A stretch of 64,000 nt of DNA from Sapria himalayana (Eukaryota > Streptophyta > Magnoliopsida > Malpighiales > Rafflesiaceae), in NCBI GenBank assembly GCA_029783825.1, contig JAREIK010003122.1, positions 75,670 to 139,669 of the forward strand. Reading direction: 5' to 3'. Within the stretch, counting starts at the first letter, position 1, and each line of letters begins with the position of its first letter. The translations under genes and the position numbers were made by a program. The notes under the pieces were generated by a model that saw only the letters and a list, made by a program, of their open reading frames with translations, made no database searches and was not told the DNA's origin. Shown here piece after piece: positions 12,866 through 24,715 of the stretch.

Positions 12866-15241
12866 GTTTAGCTATTTATCTATCTATCTATTTATGTATC
12901 ATATATCTATTTGTCTATCTGAGTATTTTTTATTTATCTATCTGTCTATTTGTCTAATTGCCTATCTATCTATCTGCCTATTTGTTTATCTATCTATATG
13001 TCTATCTATCTAATTTTCTATCTATCAATCTGTATATCTATCTATGCATTTATCTGTCAATCTATCTATCTCTCTCTCTATAAGTATATAAGTCGTTATG
13101 TCTATATTTGTATCTATCTATTTTTTTATCTACCTATCTACCTATTTACCTATCTACCTATCTATTCATCTATCTATCTTTCTACCAATCTATCTATCTA
13201 TATATATGTCTATCTATCTATCTATCAATCTATCTATATACCTATCTATCTCTAAATCTATCTATCTATCTTTCTATCTATTTATATATCTCTCTATATA
13301 TTTATATATCTATCTATCTATCTATTTATCTATTTATGTATGTATCTATCAATCAATCTATCTATCTATATGTCTATCTATCTATCTATATGTCTATCTA
13401 TATCTTTTTCTATCTATATATCTATATATCTATATATCTATCTATCAATATCTCTATTTATCTATCTGTTTATCTATCTATCCATATATTTATCTGTCTG
13501 TCTATCTATCTATCTAACTATCTATCTATCTGTCTGTCGATCTATCTTTCTGTCAATCTCTCTAAATATCTATCTATCTATATATTAATATATCTATCTA
13601 TCTATATATTTATGTATCTATCAATTATCATTTTTTTCTATATATCTATTTATCTATTTATCTATATATATATATATATATATATATCTATCTATCTATC
13701 TTTCTAACTATATATCTATATATCTATATATCTATCTATATCTCTATATATATATATATAATCTATCAATATATCTATTTATCTATCTATTTATATTTCT
13801 ATCTGTTTATCTGTCTATTTATTATATCTAACTATCTAACTATCTAACTATCTATCTGTCGTTATATATATCAATCAATCGGTATATTTATATATTGATC
13901 TATCTAACATTCTATCATTCTATCTAACTATCTACTTACCTACCTATCTATCCATCCATCTATCTGTCAGTCTGTCTATCTATCTATTTATTTCTTTTTC
14001 TTTATCTAACTTTATGTCTATTTTCTATTTTCTAGTTGTCTATAAGTTTATTTGTCTATTTGTCTATCATTCTATCTGTCTATCTATCTATCTATGTATC
14101 TATTTGTCTGTCTATCTATTTGTCTATTTGTCTTTCTATTAATCTGCATATCTCTTTATATGCTTATCTACCTATCTACCTCTCAACCTATCTGCCTATC
14201 TGCATATCTATCTATATGTCTATCTATCATTCAATCAATAAATCTGTATGTTTGTCTATTAATTGGTCGAACTATCTTTCAGTTTATTAGACTATCTATC
14301 TATCTATCTATTTATCTATCTTTCTTTCTATATATCTGTATACTATCTATCTATCTATTTGATTATCTATGTCTTTCTATCTATCTTTCTATCTGTCTAT
14401 CTTTATATCAGTTTATCTATCTATCTGTCTGTTTATCTTTCTATTTGTCTATATGTCTATCTATTTGTCTATTTATTTATATGTCTACATGTATATCTAT
14501 CTATATGTCTATCTATTTATCTAACTATCATACTATCAGTATATTTGTATATCTATATATTTATCTATTTATCTACCTATCTACATGTCTATCTATCTTT
14601 ATGTCTATCTTTCTAACTATCTATTTGTCTATCTATCTATCAATCTATATATTTATCTTTCTCTCTATCTTTTTATATGTTTATCTATCTATATGTTTAT
14701 CTATCTATCTATCAAACTATCTATCATTCTTTAATTCTATCATTCTATCTTTCTATTTATCAACTTATGTATCTATCAATCTATCTATTTTTCTATATGT
14801 CTATCTATCTATCTATTTATATGTCTATCTATATAATTATCTATCTGTCTATCTGTCTATCATTCTATCTATTTTTTATTTCAATATTTTTATCTATCTA
14901 TCCATCTTTTTGTCAATCTATATATATATAAATGTTTCTATCTATTTATTTATCTTTCTTTCAATCTATTTATCAATCTATCTACCTATCTCCTTATATG
15001 CCAATATGCCTATCTATATATATACACCTATCTTTCTCTTTGGTTATCTATATATCTTTCTATCTTTTCATCTATGTGTTTGTATATCTATATATATATA
15101 TATCTATTTATCTGACTACCTGTATATCTATTTATTGTCTTATATGTCTATCTATCAATCTATCCAAGGATATGTCTATTTCTCTATTTGTCTATCTATT
15201 TTCCTATCTGCCATCAATCATAATGTATACTTATCTATGTG

Positions 15242-15276
<35 letters not shown>

Positions 15277-16428
15277 CTCTATTTATCTCTAATGTGTTTA
15301 TCTACCTATCATTCTTTCAATATATCTATCAATCTAATCTATCTATCTATCTATTTGTCTATCTGTCTATCTAGCTATATATATATATCTATCTATTTAT
15401 CTGTTTATATGTCTATCTATCTATCTATATTTCTATTTGTCTATCTATATCTATATATATGTCTATCTCTCTATCTTTTATCTTTATATCTATATATCTA
15501 TATATATATTTCTATTTATCTATCTTTATATCTCTCTATCTTTTATCTTTTATCTCTCTATCTTTATATCTATATATATTTCTATTTATCTATCTATATC
15601 TATATATCTCTCTATCTATATTTCTATTTATCTTTCTATCTGTATTTCTATATATCTGTCTATCTGTTGATATATCAATCTAATTATCTATTTATTTTTC
15701 TTAAAGTCTATTTATCTATCTGTCAATCTATCTATCTATCTATCCTTATTTATATCTATTTATCTTTCTTTCTAGCTATATGTCTACTTATCATACCTAC
15801 CTATCTACTAGTCTATCAATCTATCTTTCTAACTATCTATCTTTTTATCTGTCTATCTATCTATCTCTCTATCTACTATCTATTTTTTTATTTCTTTATT
15901 TGTCTATGTATAAATCTTTATATCCATCTATCCCTATATCTGTCTATCTATTTATCTTTCTATCACTCTATCAGTCTATCTATCTATCATTCCATATATC
16001 TATTTGTCTATATGTTGATCTTTCTATCTGTCTATATGTATATCAGTCTATCTATCTATCTTTTAATCTTCTATCTAATTATCTGAATATCTATCTATCT
16101 ATCTATATATCTAGCTATATGTCAACCTGTATACCTATCTACCTATCTAGTTGTCTTCCTATCTAAATGTATATCTATCTATCTATCTATCTATCTGTCG
16201 ATCTATCTAATTTTGTTTATTTATATTTGTCGATTTGTCTATCTGTATATCTATCTATATGTCTATATATCTATATAACAATCTATCTATCTGTCTGTAT
16301 AACTATGTATTTGTCTATCTGTCTGTATAACTATGTATTTGTCTATCTGTCTATCTGTCTATCTGTCACACATTCTATTTATCAATCATTCTATATTTCT
16401 ATTTGTCTGTCTATCTATTTTTCTATTT
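12866..16428. repeat. TATC tetranucleotide array 1 (~3.6 kb)
   Basis: Degenerate (TATC)n on the + strand with TGTC, TTTC, TTTA and ATAT variants, bounded by a truncated CACTA end at 12838 and an inverted CACTA terminus at 16429. All open frames here are Tyr/Leu/Ser/Ile strings from the repeat and are not genes. Patches of (TA)n occur, for example at 13660-13690. Confidence 0.95.
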
Positions 16429-16745
16429 CACAATAAAGAAAAATCCCAAATAGCATAAAAAAAAATCTCTAGCTAAATGGGGGTTTCTGTCGCTAAAGTG
16501 GATATAAAAATGGATAAATGATAGAACATTTCCCAAGCTAAAGTACTCATCGCTAAAAATTAACGAGGAATAATGTTCCTAGCTAATAAATATTAGTGAC
16601 GAAAACTCCCTTGCTAAATTAATAATTTTCCTAGCTAATTTTCTCCTTAATTTTAAGCTTCAAAAAATTTCCTAGCTAAATTAGCAAAGAAAATTCCCTA
16701 GCTAAACTAGCACGGGAAAAATCCCTATCTATTTTCTTTTCAAAA
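16429..16745 (-). mobile_element. 3' terminus and subterminal repeats of CACTA E2
   Basis: Begins CACAATAAAGAAAAATCCC, a decayed form of CACTACAAGAAAAATCCC, followed by AATAGC and TAGCTAAATGGGGG. It is the inverted match of 10600-10686. Subterminal TAGCTAGG-like motifs continue to about 16730. The element reads away from the TATC array on the minus strand. Confidence 0.75.
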
Positions 16746-17054
16746 CTATTTTCTCTATTTTATATTTTTTTCAAAAAATTTAATTAAATAATTTTATGTT
16801 TTTATATTAAATTGAATAAAAACAAAAACTATAAAAGACAATTTATAATTAACAAAAATTAAAATTAGTTAATATCTACAGATAGAGCTTAAAGTATAAT
16901 CTATCCATGAAATTGAAGTTGCTTTCTCTCCTCCAGCTCCTCCGGTCACCATCTTTCTGCTATGAAAGGGTTATCCTAGTGACGTCGCAACATGTCTATT
17001 GAAAAATTCCTTTACTTCTACAAGCTTCATATGAGGAACTTTGTAGTACCATAT
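16746..17054 (-). other. Module A, copy 4, with element tail
   Basis: On the minus strand it follows CATACAG. The frame reads IWYYKVPHMKLVEVKEFFNR, then HVATSLG, a stop and SRKMVTGGAGGE. The tail from 16860 to 16746 is the shared AT-rich CACTA backbone. Confidence 0.55.
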
Positions 17055-17104
17055 CTGTATGAAATTTAAACCAGTCAATCAAATTAAAATAAATAAATAA
17101 AGTT

Positions 17105-17690
17105 TGTTAAGATAAATATATAACACTATAATATATATGTACATATATACTGTAGTGTATATATACATATATACTAGCATTTCACTAGTTACATATATTA
17201 TTGTAGTATATGTACATATATATTGCAGTATTATATGTACATTTAAACTGAGTATATATGTACATATATACTCTAGTATATGGCATATATACTTAGTATA
17301 TAAGTAAATATAATTATACACTATTATATGTACATATATTTAGAATATATATGTACTCAATATATATGTACATATATACTGAGCACATATAGTACTGTAG
17401 TATTATATGTACATATATACTCAGTATATATGTACGTCTATACTCGGTATATACATATATATATACTCCATATATATGTATTTATATATATGTATTTATA
17501 TATATATATATATATATACATACATATATATTAAGTATAAACATACATATATACTCGGTACATACATACATATATACTCATTATATACGTTCGTATATAC
17601 TCGGTATATACATACATATATACTCAGTATATGCATTTATAAGTACTATAGTCTATATGTACGTATATAATGCAGTATTATTTGTACATA
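17105..17690. repeat. Palindromic TATAC-type repeats
   Basis: The counterpart of 11756-12345 in the inverted element E2, with a (TA)n patch near 17480-17515. Confidence 0.85.
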
Positions 17691-18170
17691 TATATAATCA
17701 CATAGCCTCAGATGATACAATACTACAACAAATTAATATTATCCCATTTATACTTCACAAAGATGGCACAAAACTTCACTATCAACATAAATAAATGTGA
17801 AGTTTATTTAAATTTTAAAAATTATCTCTGAAAAGTCTTCAAGGAAAACCTGGAAGACAAGTCATGAGCCGGCTTGGCACATCAAATTTCGCATCTTACC
17901 TCTTCCCAACTAGAACTCTCTCTAGGTCCCAAGGCCTATAGGGATGTTACTCTACTCCACCATGACCGAGCTGACAAGTAACAAAAGAACTGGCATATGA
18001 AATAGAGACTAATAGTCAGCAGCTGTAACCATCAACAAATAAATAAAAACTTGAACATAGAAAAATTGAGCACTCCACCTTGCTCATGTGCAATAAAGGA
18101 TGATTAATATATTTTTTGCATAATAATTTTGAATAACTGCAATCTACACAACCCTTGTTTTACTTAGTTA
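17691..18170 (-). other. Module B, inverted copy in E2
   Basis: Reverse complement of 11283-11755 with more decay. The minus-strand frame reads QLGHGG, then a stop and HPYRPWDLERVLVGKR. Same acceptor-like context. Unrecognised protein. Confidence 0.45.
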
Positions 18171-18465
18171 AAACAAATACATTATAAAATTTTATTACAT
18201 CTTCTTCATCAATGTATCTAATGACAGTGCATAAAGTATAATCTATTTGTGAAATTGATGTTGCTTTCTCTTCCAAATCTCATCTGATCACCATCTTTCT
18301 GTTGAGACAAAGTTGTCCTAGTCGTGGGGCACCATGACTAGTTAAAAATTCCATCAATTCTATGAGCTTTGTATGGGGAACATTGTGTTATCATATCTAT
18401 ATGAAAATTAAGCCTGTCAATCAAATCAAAATTAATAAATAAAAAAAGTTCTATGTTGATAGATA
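18171..18465 (-). other. Module A, copy 5
   Basis: The acceptor-like AG is at 18398-18397 and the exon-like part runs to about 18250. The minus-strand frame reads YHNVPHTKLIELMEFLTS, then HGAPRLGQLCLNRKMVI, the longest readable stretch of the C-terminal part. Followed by module B, as in copy 2. Confidence 0.55.
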
Positions 18466-18745
18466 TATAATACTAAAGTATATATGTACATATATACTAC
18501 AGTGTATATGTACATATATTCTACAGTGTATATGTACATATATTCTACAGTGTATATGTATATTTATACTAGAATTTCACTAGTTACATTAATTACTATA
18601 GTATATGTATGTATATACTATAGTATTATATGTACATATATACTGAGTATATATATACGCGTACTTATAATACAGATGTATTATATGAATATATACTACA
18701 TATATACGTAGATATATTGATTATATATCTACGTATATACTACAG

Positions 18746-18789
<44 letters not shown>

Positions 18790-18835
18790 AGTATATATGT
18801 ACGTATATAGAGTAGTATATATGAACACATACTCA
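18466..18835. repeat. Palindromic TATAC-type repeats with (GT)n
   Basis: Tandem ACTACAGTGTATATGTACATAT units at about 18480-18560, and a (GT)n run at 18752-18774. Confidence 0.8.
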
Positions 18836-18859
18836 ATAAGTACGTTTAAGAAATATACT

Positions 18860-19440
18860 AGCATTTCTCTTAAATGTAAATATAAGAGTAACTTCTCATT
18901 GAATCGAAAAACTATTTCAGAATGCTACTCTGTTCTAAATCTCTCATTAATATCCAAACATGTCAGGAACAATAGAGACATTCTAATTCAATGATCAAAG
19001 AATGCATATCATGTTTTCGTGTAAGCAAGTAATCAGCAATGAACTAACCATGACCAAGGTACACAAACTCATGAGTGATGATAGGGTTCGAAGAAGTAAA
19101 ACAACTAGACCACCGCCTTCCATAGTTTCAACCATTCTTGCAAGAATATTTAGATTCAAGGCTTAAAATCCTACACAATTGAAAGGGAAAAAAAGAGTTA
19201 TTGGCAGTTATGAGAATCTTAAATATAGTATCTAGAAAGAAAATAAAAGTAGAACTTGCAAAATACACTTGCCATATGTATTTCCTATAATTATTTCAAA
19301 ATCCTTCTACAAGCAATAGGAAACTAAACTCTGCTTTCAGGAAACAAAGAGAAGGGATCAGATTTATTTGGGTCAATCAGTCTCTCCAGCTTTAGCTTTT
19401 TAATCTACTTAGCCAATTTTATCTTGTGGCATCATTATGC
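18860..19440 (-). pseudogene. Captured fragment of NAT10/Kre33-type RNA cytidine acetyltransferase gene
   Basis: NAT10/Kre33 (UPF0202) proteins acetylate cytidine in 18S rRNA and tRNA with an internal helicase domain. On the minus strand three exon-like pieces keep family order. About 19435-19330 reads IKKLKLERLIDPNKSDPFSL. Bases 19170-19049, after GTGTAG, read DF, a stop, ALNLNILARMVETM, then EGGGLVVLLLRTLSSL and MSLCTLVM, and end at a GTTAG donor. About 18954-18860 reads DINERFRTE, a stop, HSEIVFRFNEK. These match the family's helicase-region words DFEALTPNLLAR, EGGGL and RFRTESHSE. Introns are retained, so genomic DNA was captured and not an mRNA. Stops are present and the acceptor of the last piece is lost. 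It lies inside CACTA E2 between TATAC-repeat blocks. Identification is from recalled family motifs. Confidence 0.8.
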
Positions 19441-19499
19441 AAGTATCAAATTCGGATAGAAATAAAAAACTACTCTAATTTCATAGTGATCATGGCATC

Positions 19500-19832
19500 A
19501 AATTTAGTATTTACGTATATACTACAATATATATGTACATTAATAATGAGTATATATGTACGTATATACTATAGAATATACGTACATATATATTGCAATA
19601 TATATGTACGTCTATACTTTAGTATATATGGACATATAATAGTGTAGTCTATATGTAATATATACTGCACTAGTTTATGTACATATATACTCTGTATATC
19701 TACATATATACTATAGTATATATGATATTGACTATATATGTACACATCTACTACAATATATATTATAATGAGTATATATGTACATATATACTATAGTATA
19801 TATGTACATACACACACACACACATAAATATA
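19500..19832. repeat. Palindromic TATAC-type repeats
   Basis: Same family, ending in (AC)n at 19808-19823, and then the short edge of module B (19833-19905). Confidence 0.8.
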
Positions 19833-19909
19833 ATGACATAGCCTCGGATGACGCAAAACTACAACAAATTAGTATTATCCCATTTATACTTCATAAAGAT
19901 GGCACAAAA

Positions 19910-20415
19910 ATTCAAAAACCTATCTCTCTAGTTTATCCAGCCATCTTTCAAGTATTGCAGTGCAAGAGAAGTATTTGAGACAAAGCATTCGTGGGGATTG
20001 AATGAATTGTTGGCATTAACCAAAAAGTTGTTAATATAATTTCATGGTAAGAAAGACTTCATGTCATGGTCTCCCATGCTAGGTATCAGATGCAGACCAA
20101 GATTCCCTTGGAAAAATGGCTCATAAGAGCCATAGTTCCTCATGTTCAGCTCATCGTCATCCATGAAACTACGAACATGAAAGAGAAGGAGAACAATAAA
20201 AATGCACTCATTTAATTGAATTTCATTAGTAATCATAATGGCTATTAACATTTCAACAGTTTAATTCCATAGATGATCAATAATAACTAGTCACAGATCT
20301 GAACAGCGACAATGTAGATCTACATGAAATAAGTGTGTTAAGAATAAACCTACGGCTGCGTTGGACCAAAATTTTTTCTTTCATCTCAAAACTTCAGAAG
20401 CTAACATGATGTTCC
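19910..20415 (-). pseudogene. Captured 5' fragment of a BBR/BPC (GAGA-binding) transcription factor gene
   Basis: BBR/BPC proteins are plant nuclear factors that bind GA/CT repeats and help recruit Polycomb complexes. The minus-strand ATG is at 20164, just after a TTCGTAG acceptor, as expected for a 5'UTR intron. The product reads MDDDELNMRNYGSYEPFFQG, then NLGLHLIPSMGDHD and KSFLP, a TGA, then NANNSFNPHECFVS and LKDGWIN, a TAG and RDRFLN. This tracks the family's N-terminal region (MDDD.LNMRNWGYYEP, DRD.KPFLPGRD, WINQREKFLN). The DNA-binding C-terminal pentacysteine domain is absent. The upstream ~250 bases probably come from the 5'UTR intron, because the element backbone resumes near 20416. 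Two stops make it non-functional as a BPC. Confidence 0.85.
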
Positions 20416-20944
20416 CAGCACTAGAAGGACTAGCCAAGCCTTTAACATACCTATATTATGCTAAAACTCTATCCAAAATATTCAGGTACACACAAACATA
20501 TTGATAGATATTTAAAAATATTGATTATAGACATTAATAAACATAAATCTAAGTTGACAGTCATACAACTTAAAGAAATAACTAAAAGATGCATAACAAT
20601 GATGTTTTGAGAGAGTGTGTGTGTGTGCAAAAATAAAATTTTCCAGGAATAATGAAGATAATAGAAGCTTGGCCTCCTTTTAATCTAGTAGAGATCAGTA
20701 AAAATGAGACTCATGCATAGGAAGGACCATGACAAAGTCTGGTTACTTTTAATCAGAATTTGTTCATGTGTCTCACTTTAGTTGTCCTACAAAGATTCAT
20801 TATTAGGTTAATCGGCATAGCAATGAACAAAACCAGAATATAAAAAATTAATACCTCAAAAAATATGTCATCTTATTTTGCTATTCATAGACAAAAATTA
20901 AAAACTATTCAGAAATAATTATGATACAAAATCATCCTTATAAT
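20416..20944 (-). mobile_element. E2 backbone, non-coding
   Basis: Inverted match of 7991-8520. No gene is seen. A (GT)n run lies at about 20615-20627. Confidence 0.6.
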
Positions 20945-22927
20945 TAGTTGGTTAATTTGTGCTAGCCTCTCTTGTGTGGTTTTGTAGATGGATCTCAAAA
21001 TGCTATTTGTCGTGTCAATGCACTAACTGTAACCCCATATAGGACATCTACTTTTGTATTACATTCTTAATTTCTTTCATCTAATCATTTATTTTATTAA
21101 TTTCTTGTATTTCTTCCTTCAAATTAGTAATCTACTCATCATTCTTTTCTTTCATTTCCTGCATTTCTTCCTTCTAATGAGTAGTATGCTCATCCTTCTC
21201 TTCTTTCATTTCATGCATTTCTTCCTTCAAATCAGTAATCTGCTCATCATTCTCTTTTTTCAGTCATGCATTTCTTCCTTCAAATGAGATATCTACTCAT
21301 CCTTCTCTTTCATTTCTATCTCCAGAAATTCAAAACATTCATTAGTTTGTATTACTTGTTCTACCATCTCATCCACCATTGTTGTGATAGATGAATTAGA
21401 ATCACAACTACTACAACAAAATGCCACTCCCGTCGAGTCGATGTCATACACTCACTGCTTCTTATGACCTTCTATGGTCTCCAAATACATAGGATCATAG
21501 TCAATTGGTTGAAGATCCATAGAACCCTCAACTTGTTGAGAAGCAGTTATCACACTCCATTAGTTCCTGTGAAAAAATATGGAAAAATACTATTATAGCT
21601 ATACATTAAATAAAAATTTTTACATTCCAAACAACTTTTAAAATTTATTATAGTACTATAAAATTTTATTAATATAATAGATTCTTATAACAATCATCTG
21701 AGACTTATTGTCAACAAACTGAGACCATCCACTTTCTTCACATACATCTTTCTGAAAATCTCATAAAAATTAGAATCACGACTCAATTCTTCACCCTAGA
21801 GTATGTATTTATTAAATCATAAAATAACAAATGATAAAAAACTTTAATAAAATTAATAAAACCAAGCGTAGATTTTATTTATTAAGACTATTAGGATAAC
21901 CACTAAATATAAATGTTTAAATTTTTAAAATTGTACCAAACCTCGAGCATGCTCAAAGATCGACTTTGACCCTCTTTTGTGGCGAGACATTCTTGTACCT
22001 AGTCAGGCTAACTTTATTCGTCGATTATTACTAGAAATATATAATTATTTTTCACATCTGGCTCCTCCCAATGCTTAAACCACTCTGGTCATTCATCCTC
22101 ACATATAAAATCAGGAATTTCTTTTATATTCTTCAATCTATGGACAAAATCAGATACCATTTAGTAGCTTTGCTCTCACATAATGATTTTATCATTCCAT
22201 CAAATTTGGATGCCCATTTGGATGGATTCTATGTATAGAAAAATCACAAAAAAAATTATATTAATAACAATGACATAATTATTTACTGCTTAAAAAATAA
22301 TCAACATAATAGTTAACTAATTAGATAATTAATTTTCATTGCTTTTGCTTCATTATTTTTACCTAAAAGTCATTAAAATTTGACTCTTTTGCCGATTTAG
22401 AAACTTTCTTCCATAAGAATGCTTTAGAACCAACCATTTTTTTTTGAAAAACTTTGTAATTATAGCCGAACAAATGTGAGATGAAAAAAACCGGTACAAA
22501 AAACCACTAACAAGAAAATCATAATTTTGTATTCAAGTAATATTTACATATTTCTTATACCTCTTAGCCTCAATCTCAATTACTAACTTAGCACTAAATG
22601 TAGAGGAATGCACAGCATTTGATCATGTCAATGGTTCTGTAAATGGAAGAAATATTGGTGTTAAATGAGTGTTGAAGATGGTGATGGATCAAAAGTGTGT
22701 GCATGAATGGTAATGGGTAATGGGCTTATATCTGATAAAGGTGATAGTAAAGGTATCAATGTTGGTGATGGTGATGGAAATGGAGATGGTGATTGTGATG
22801 TTGATGATTGGATATGGTGGGTATGAGATGGTAATATATTTGCAAAATGGTGTAAAATACTAGATGTATTTGGTCTAGTACTTCGTCCACGTCCACCTCT
22901 ACCATGGCCATGTCCTTTAGGTGCCAT
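20945..22927 (-). pseudogene. CACTA second ORF relic, Transposase_24 type (E2)
   Basis: Best-preserved start in the family: ATG at 22927 begins MAPKGHGHGRGGRGRST, then the His/Ser/Pro-rich segment ending near 22661. Conserved pieces follow: VHSSTFSAKLVIEIE (about 22610), SKAFLWKKVSKSAKES (about 22430), an NNRRIKLA-like piece and a KRGSKS-like piece (about 22035-21970), and a Glu/Lys-rich coiled-coil-like C-terminus (about 21330-21060) with repeated units. Intron-like gaps match those of E1. Stops and frameshifts interrupt the rest. The Arg/Gly-rich basic N-terminus may mark the ancestral protein start. Confidence 0.8.
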
Positions 22928-23039
22928 CTACTATACAAAAAATAAAAACATAGAACAAATAATAGAGATATGATGAATAACCATGCATTTTAGAATAAAA
23001 TACACCAATAGATTTCAACAAAATATAGAAAGTCCTTGA

Positions 23040-23290
23040 TAGTTTAATATTATAATATAATTATAATAGATTAATTATCGGCATCACTATCATCCTTTAA
23101 TGAATCTTCTGACATTTTGTTTGATTACAATGGAAGTTCTAACTCATCTTTAGATATAGATTTATCATCTTCAATTTTTATTAGGCCACCATTTGAGTCA
23201 CATAAATTTTCTAGATCTTAATCTACATGCACATGATCAATACTATTTATGTCATTTTCTTGGAATGCTGGTGCAATAGCTTAGTTTGCA
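23040..23290 (-). pseudogene. C-terminal remnant of TNP2 transposase (E2)
   Basis: Minus-strand match to 5730-5920: AFQENDINSIDH, then the acidic LCDSNGG and EDDKSISKDE-like tail with a TAA near 23070. Everything of TNP2 upstream of this is missing: at about 23288 the acidic tail meets the CT-rich leader. E2 therefore lost about 3.8 kb of transposase by an internal deletion relative to E1. Confidence 0.75.
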
Positions 23291-23294
23291 CTTC

Positions 23295-23760
23295 TTTGTT
23301 GAGAGAGAGAGAAAGTAGGGGGAGGGAGAGTGAGAGAGAGAGAAAGGGGGAGAGATAAAGAAAGGGGAGAGAGAGGGGGAGAGAGCTGGAGAGTGAAAGA
23401 AAGAGAGAGGGAGAGAGAAAGCAAAAAAGAAAGAGAGCAAGATATAAAATAGCGAGAGATAAAGAGAGAGAGTGTGTGACACAGAAAGAATGAGAGAGGG
23501 AGTGAGAGATACATAGAGAATGCAGTGTTAGAATGAAGAATTATATAAGAGAATAAAAAAGTTTCTTCTATACAAACCGATCATTTATTACATCTTTTGT
23601 TATACATAAGTTCATATATGAGACTGAGGCCCAAGTGATGGGGTTAGGTAAAAGTACTACCCTTAATTCAACATCATGCTATATCTAACCAATGGACATA
23701 CTCATGCTATGTGCATACATATTGTTGATATTATATCTTTAGTCATTTAATTTCAAGTTA
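23295..23760 (-). mobile_element. 5' region of CACTA E2 with GA-rich tract
   Basis: The purine tract 23300-23530 ((GA)n with GGGGAGA variants) is the inverted equivalent of 1570-1965. Bases 23531-23690 match 1385-1560 inverted. As in E1, no terminal CACTA motif was found at the outer edge. Open frames in the tract are Ser/Leu-rich artefacts. Confidence 0.65.
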
Positions 23761-23762
23761 GT

Positions 23763-24590
23763 GCAACAAATTAGTATTATCCCATTTATAATTATATGTT
23801 ATTATACATATAGTATATGTAGTTATAAATAGCTATATATAGTTAAACATATAGTTATATATATATATATACATATATAAATTCATACAAGTAGTTATAT
23901 TTAGTTATACATAAATGTATTCAAACTTATAAACAAATATATAGATTTACATATATGTATACATAGTTACAAATATAGTTATATCTAATTATATAATGTT
24001 TTATAAAGTTATACAAATATTTATATATAGTTATATACATATAGTTAAACATAATGTAATATGTTTTTATACATGTAATTATACATATAGTTTTATGTTA
24101 ATATACATATAGTTACACTTATAGTTAAACTTATATTTATACATGTAAGTATATATATATATTTTTATAATTTTATATATTTATACATATAGTTATCTAT
24201 AGGTATAGATATAGTAAAATACATTTTTATATAATAATATATAAAAATGTATATTAAATATATGTTGTAAATTATATATTTAAATATAATTATGTATAAA
24301 GTTTTTATAATTATAGATATAGAAAGATACAATTATTTATAGTTATATATTATTATACATATAGTATATAGTGTTATAAATAGTTATAAATAGTTAAAAC
24401 ATTTAGTTATATATATATATATATATATATTCATACAATTAGTTATATGTAGTTATACATAAATGTAAACAAAGTTATAAACAAATATATAGATTTACAT
24501 ATATGTATACATAGTTTCAAATATGTTATATTTAATTATATAGAGTTTTTATAGTTATACAAAGTTTATATATAGTTATATACATATAGT
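23763..24590. repeat. TA-rich repeats
   Basis: Degenerate TATAGTTATACATA units forming two roughly 0.5-kb blocks. They match, inverted, the DNA at 47740-48700. A 22-base module-B edge word (AATTAGTATTATCCCATTTA region) sits at 23770. No gene. Confidence 0.65.
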
Positions 24591-24594
24591 TTAC

Positions 24595-24715
24595 TAGCAG
24601 ATATAACAAATGAACGGTTTTAGATTACTACAATCCTTGCTAAATTTTACTTCACTAAAATCTCTATGTCATGAGATTGCAATCTTTAATGTCATAATAT
24701 TGTTAGCTATTGAAT
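24595..24715 (-). repeat. Segment C, inverted copy of 49588-49715
   Basis: Complement shares ATCATGAGATA-like, TCAGTGAAGTA, GTAGTAATCTAAAA and GTTATAT words with 49600-49715. Both are next to TA-rich repeats, so a block larger than the CACTA element has been duplicated in inverted orientation. Confidence 0.65.

Noticed and set aside
12866..16428. Insertion of CACTA elements into a pre-existing GATA/TATC array
   Set aside because: Not excluded, but as a full explanation it predicts tetranucleotide repeat outside both ends of each element. The outer 5' sides of E1, E2, E3 and E4 are in TA-rich or other DNA.
12950..16436. Dozens of Tyr/Leu/Ser/Ile-rich open frames, some over 400 codons
   Set aside because: They are translations of TATC repeat, which lacks stops in some frames. 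No codon bias, start context or family. Same reasoning for 28030-40650 and 61142-61582.
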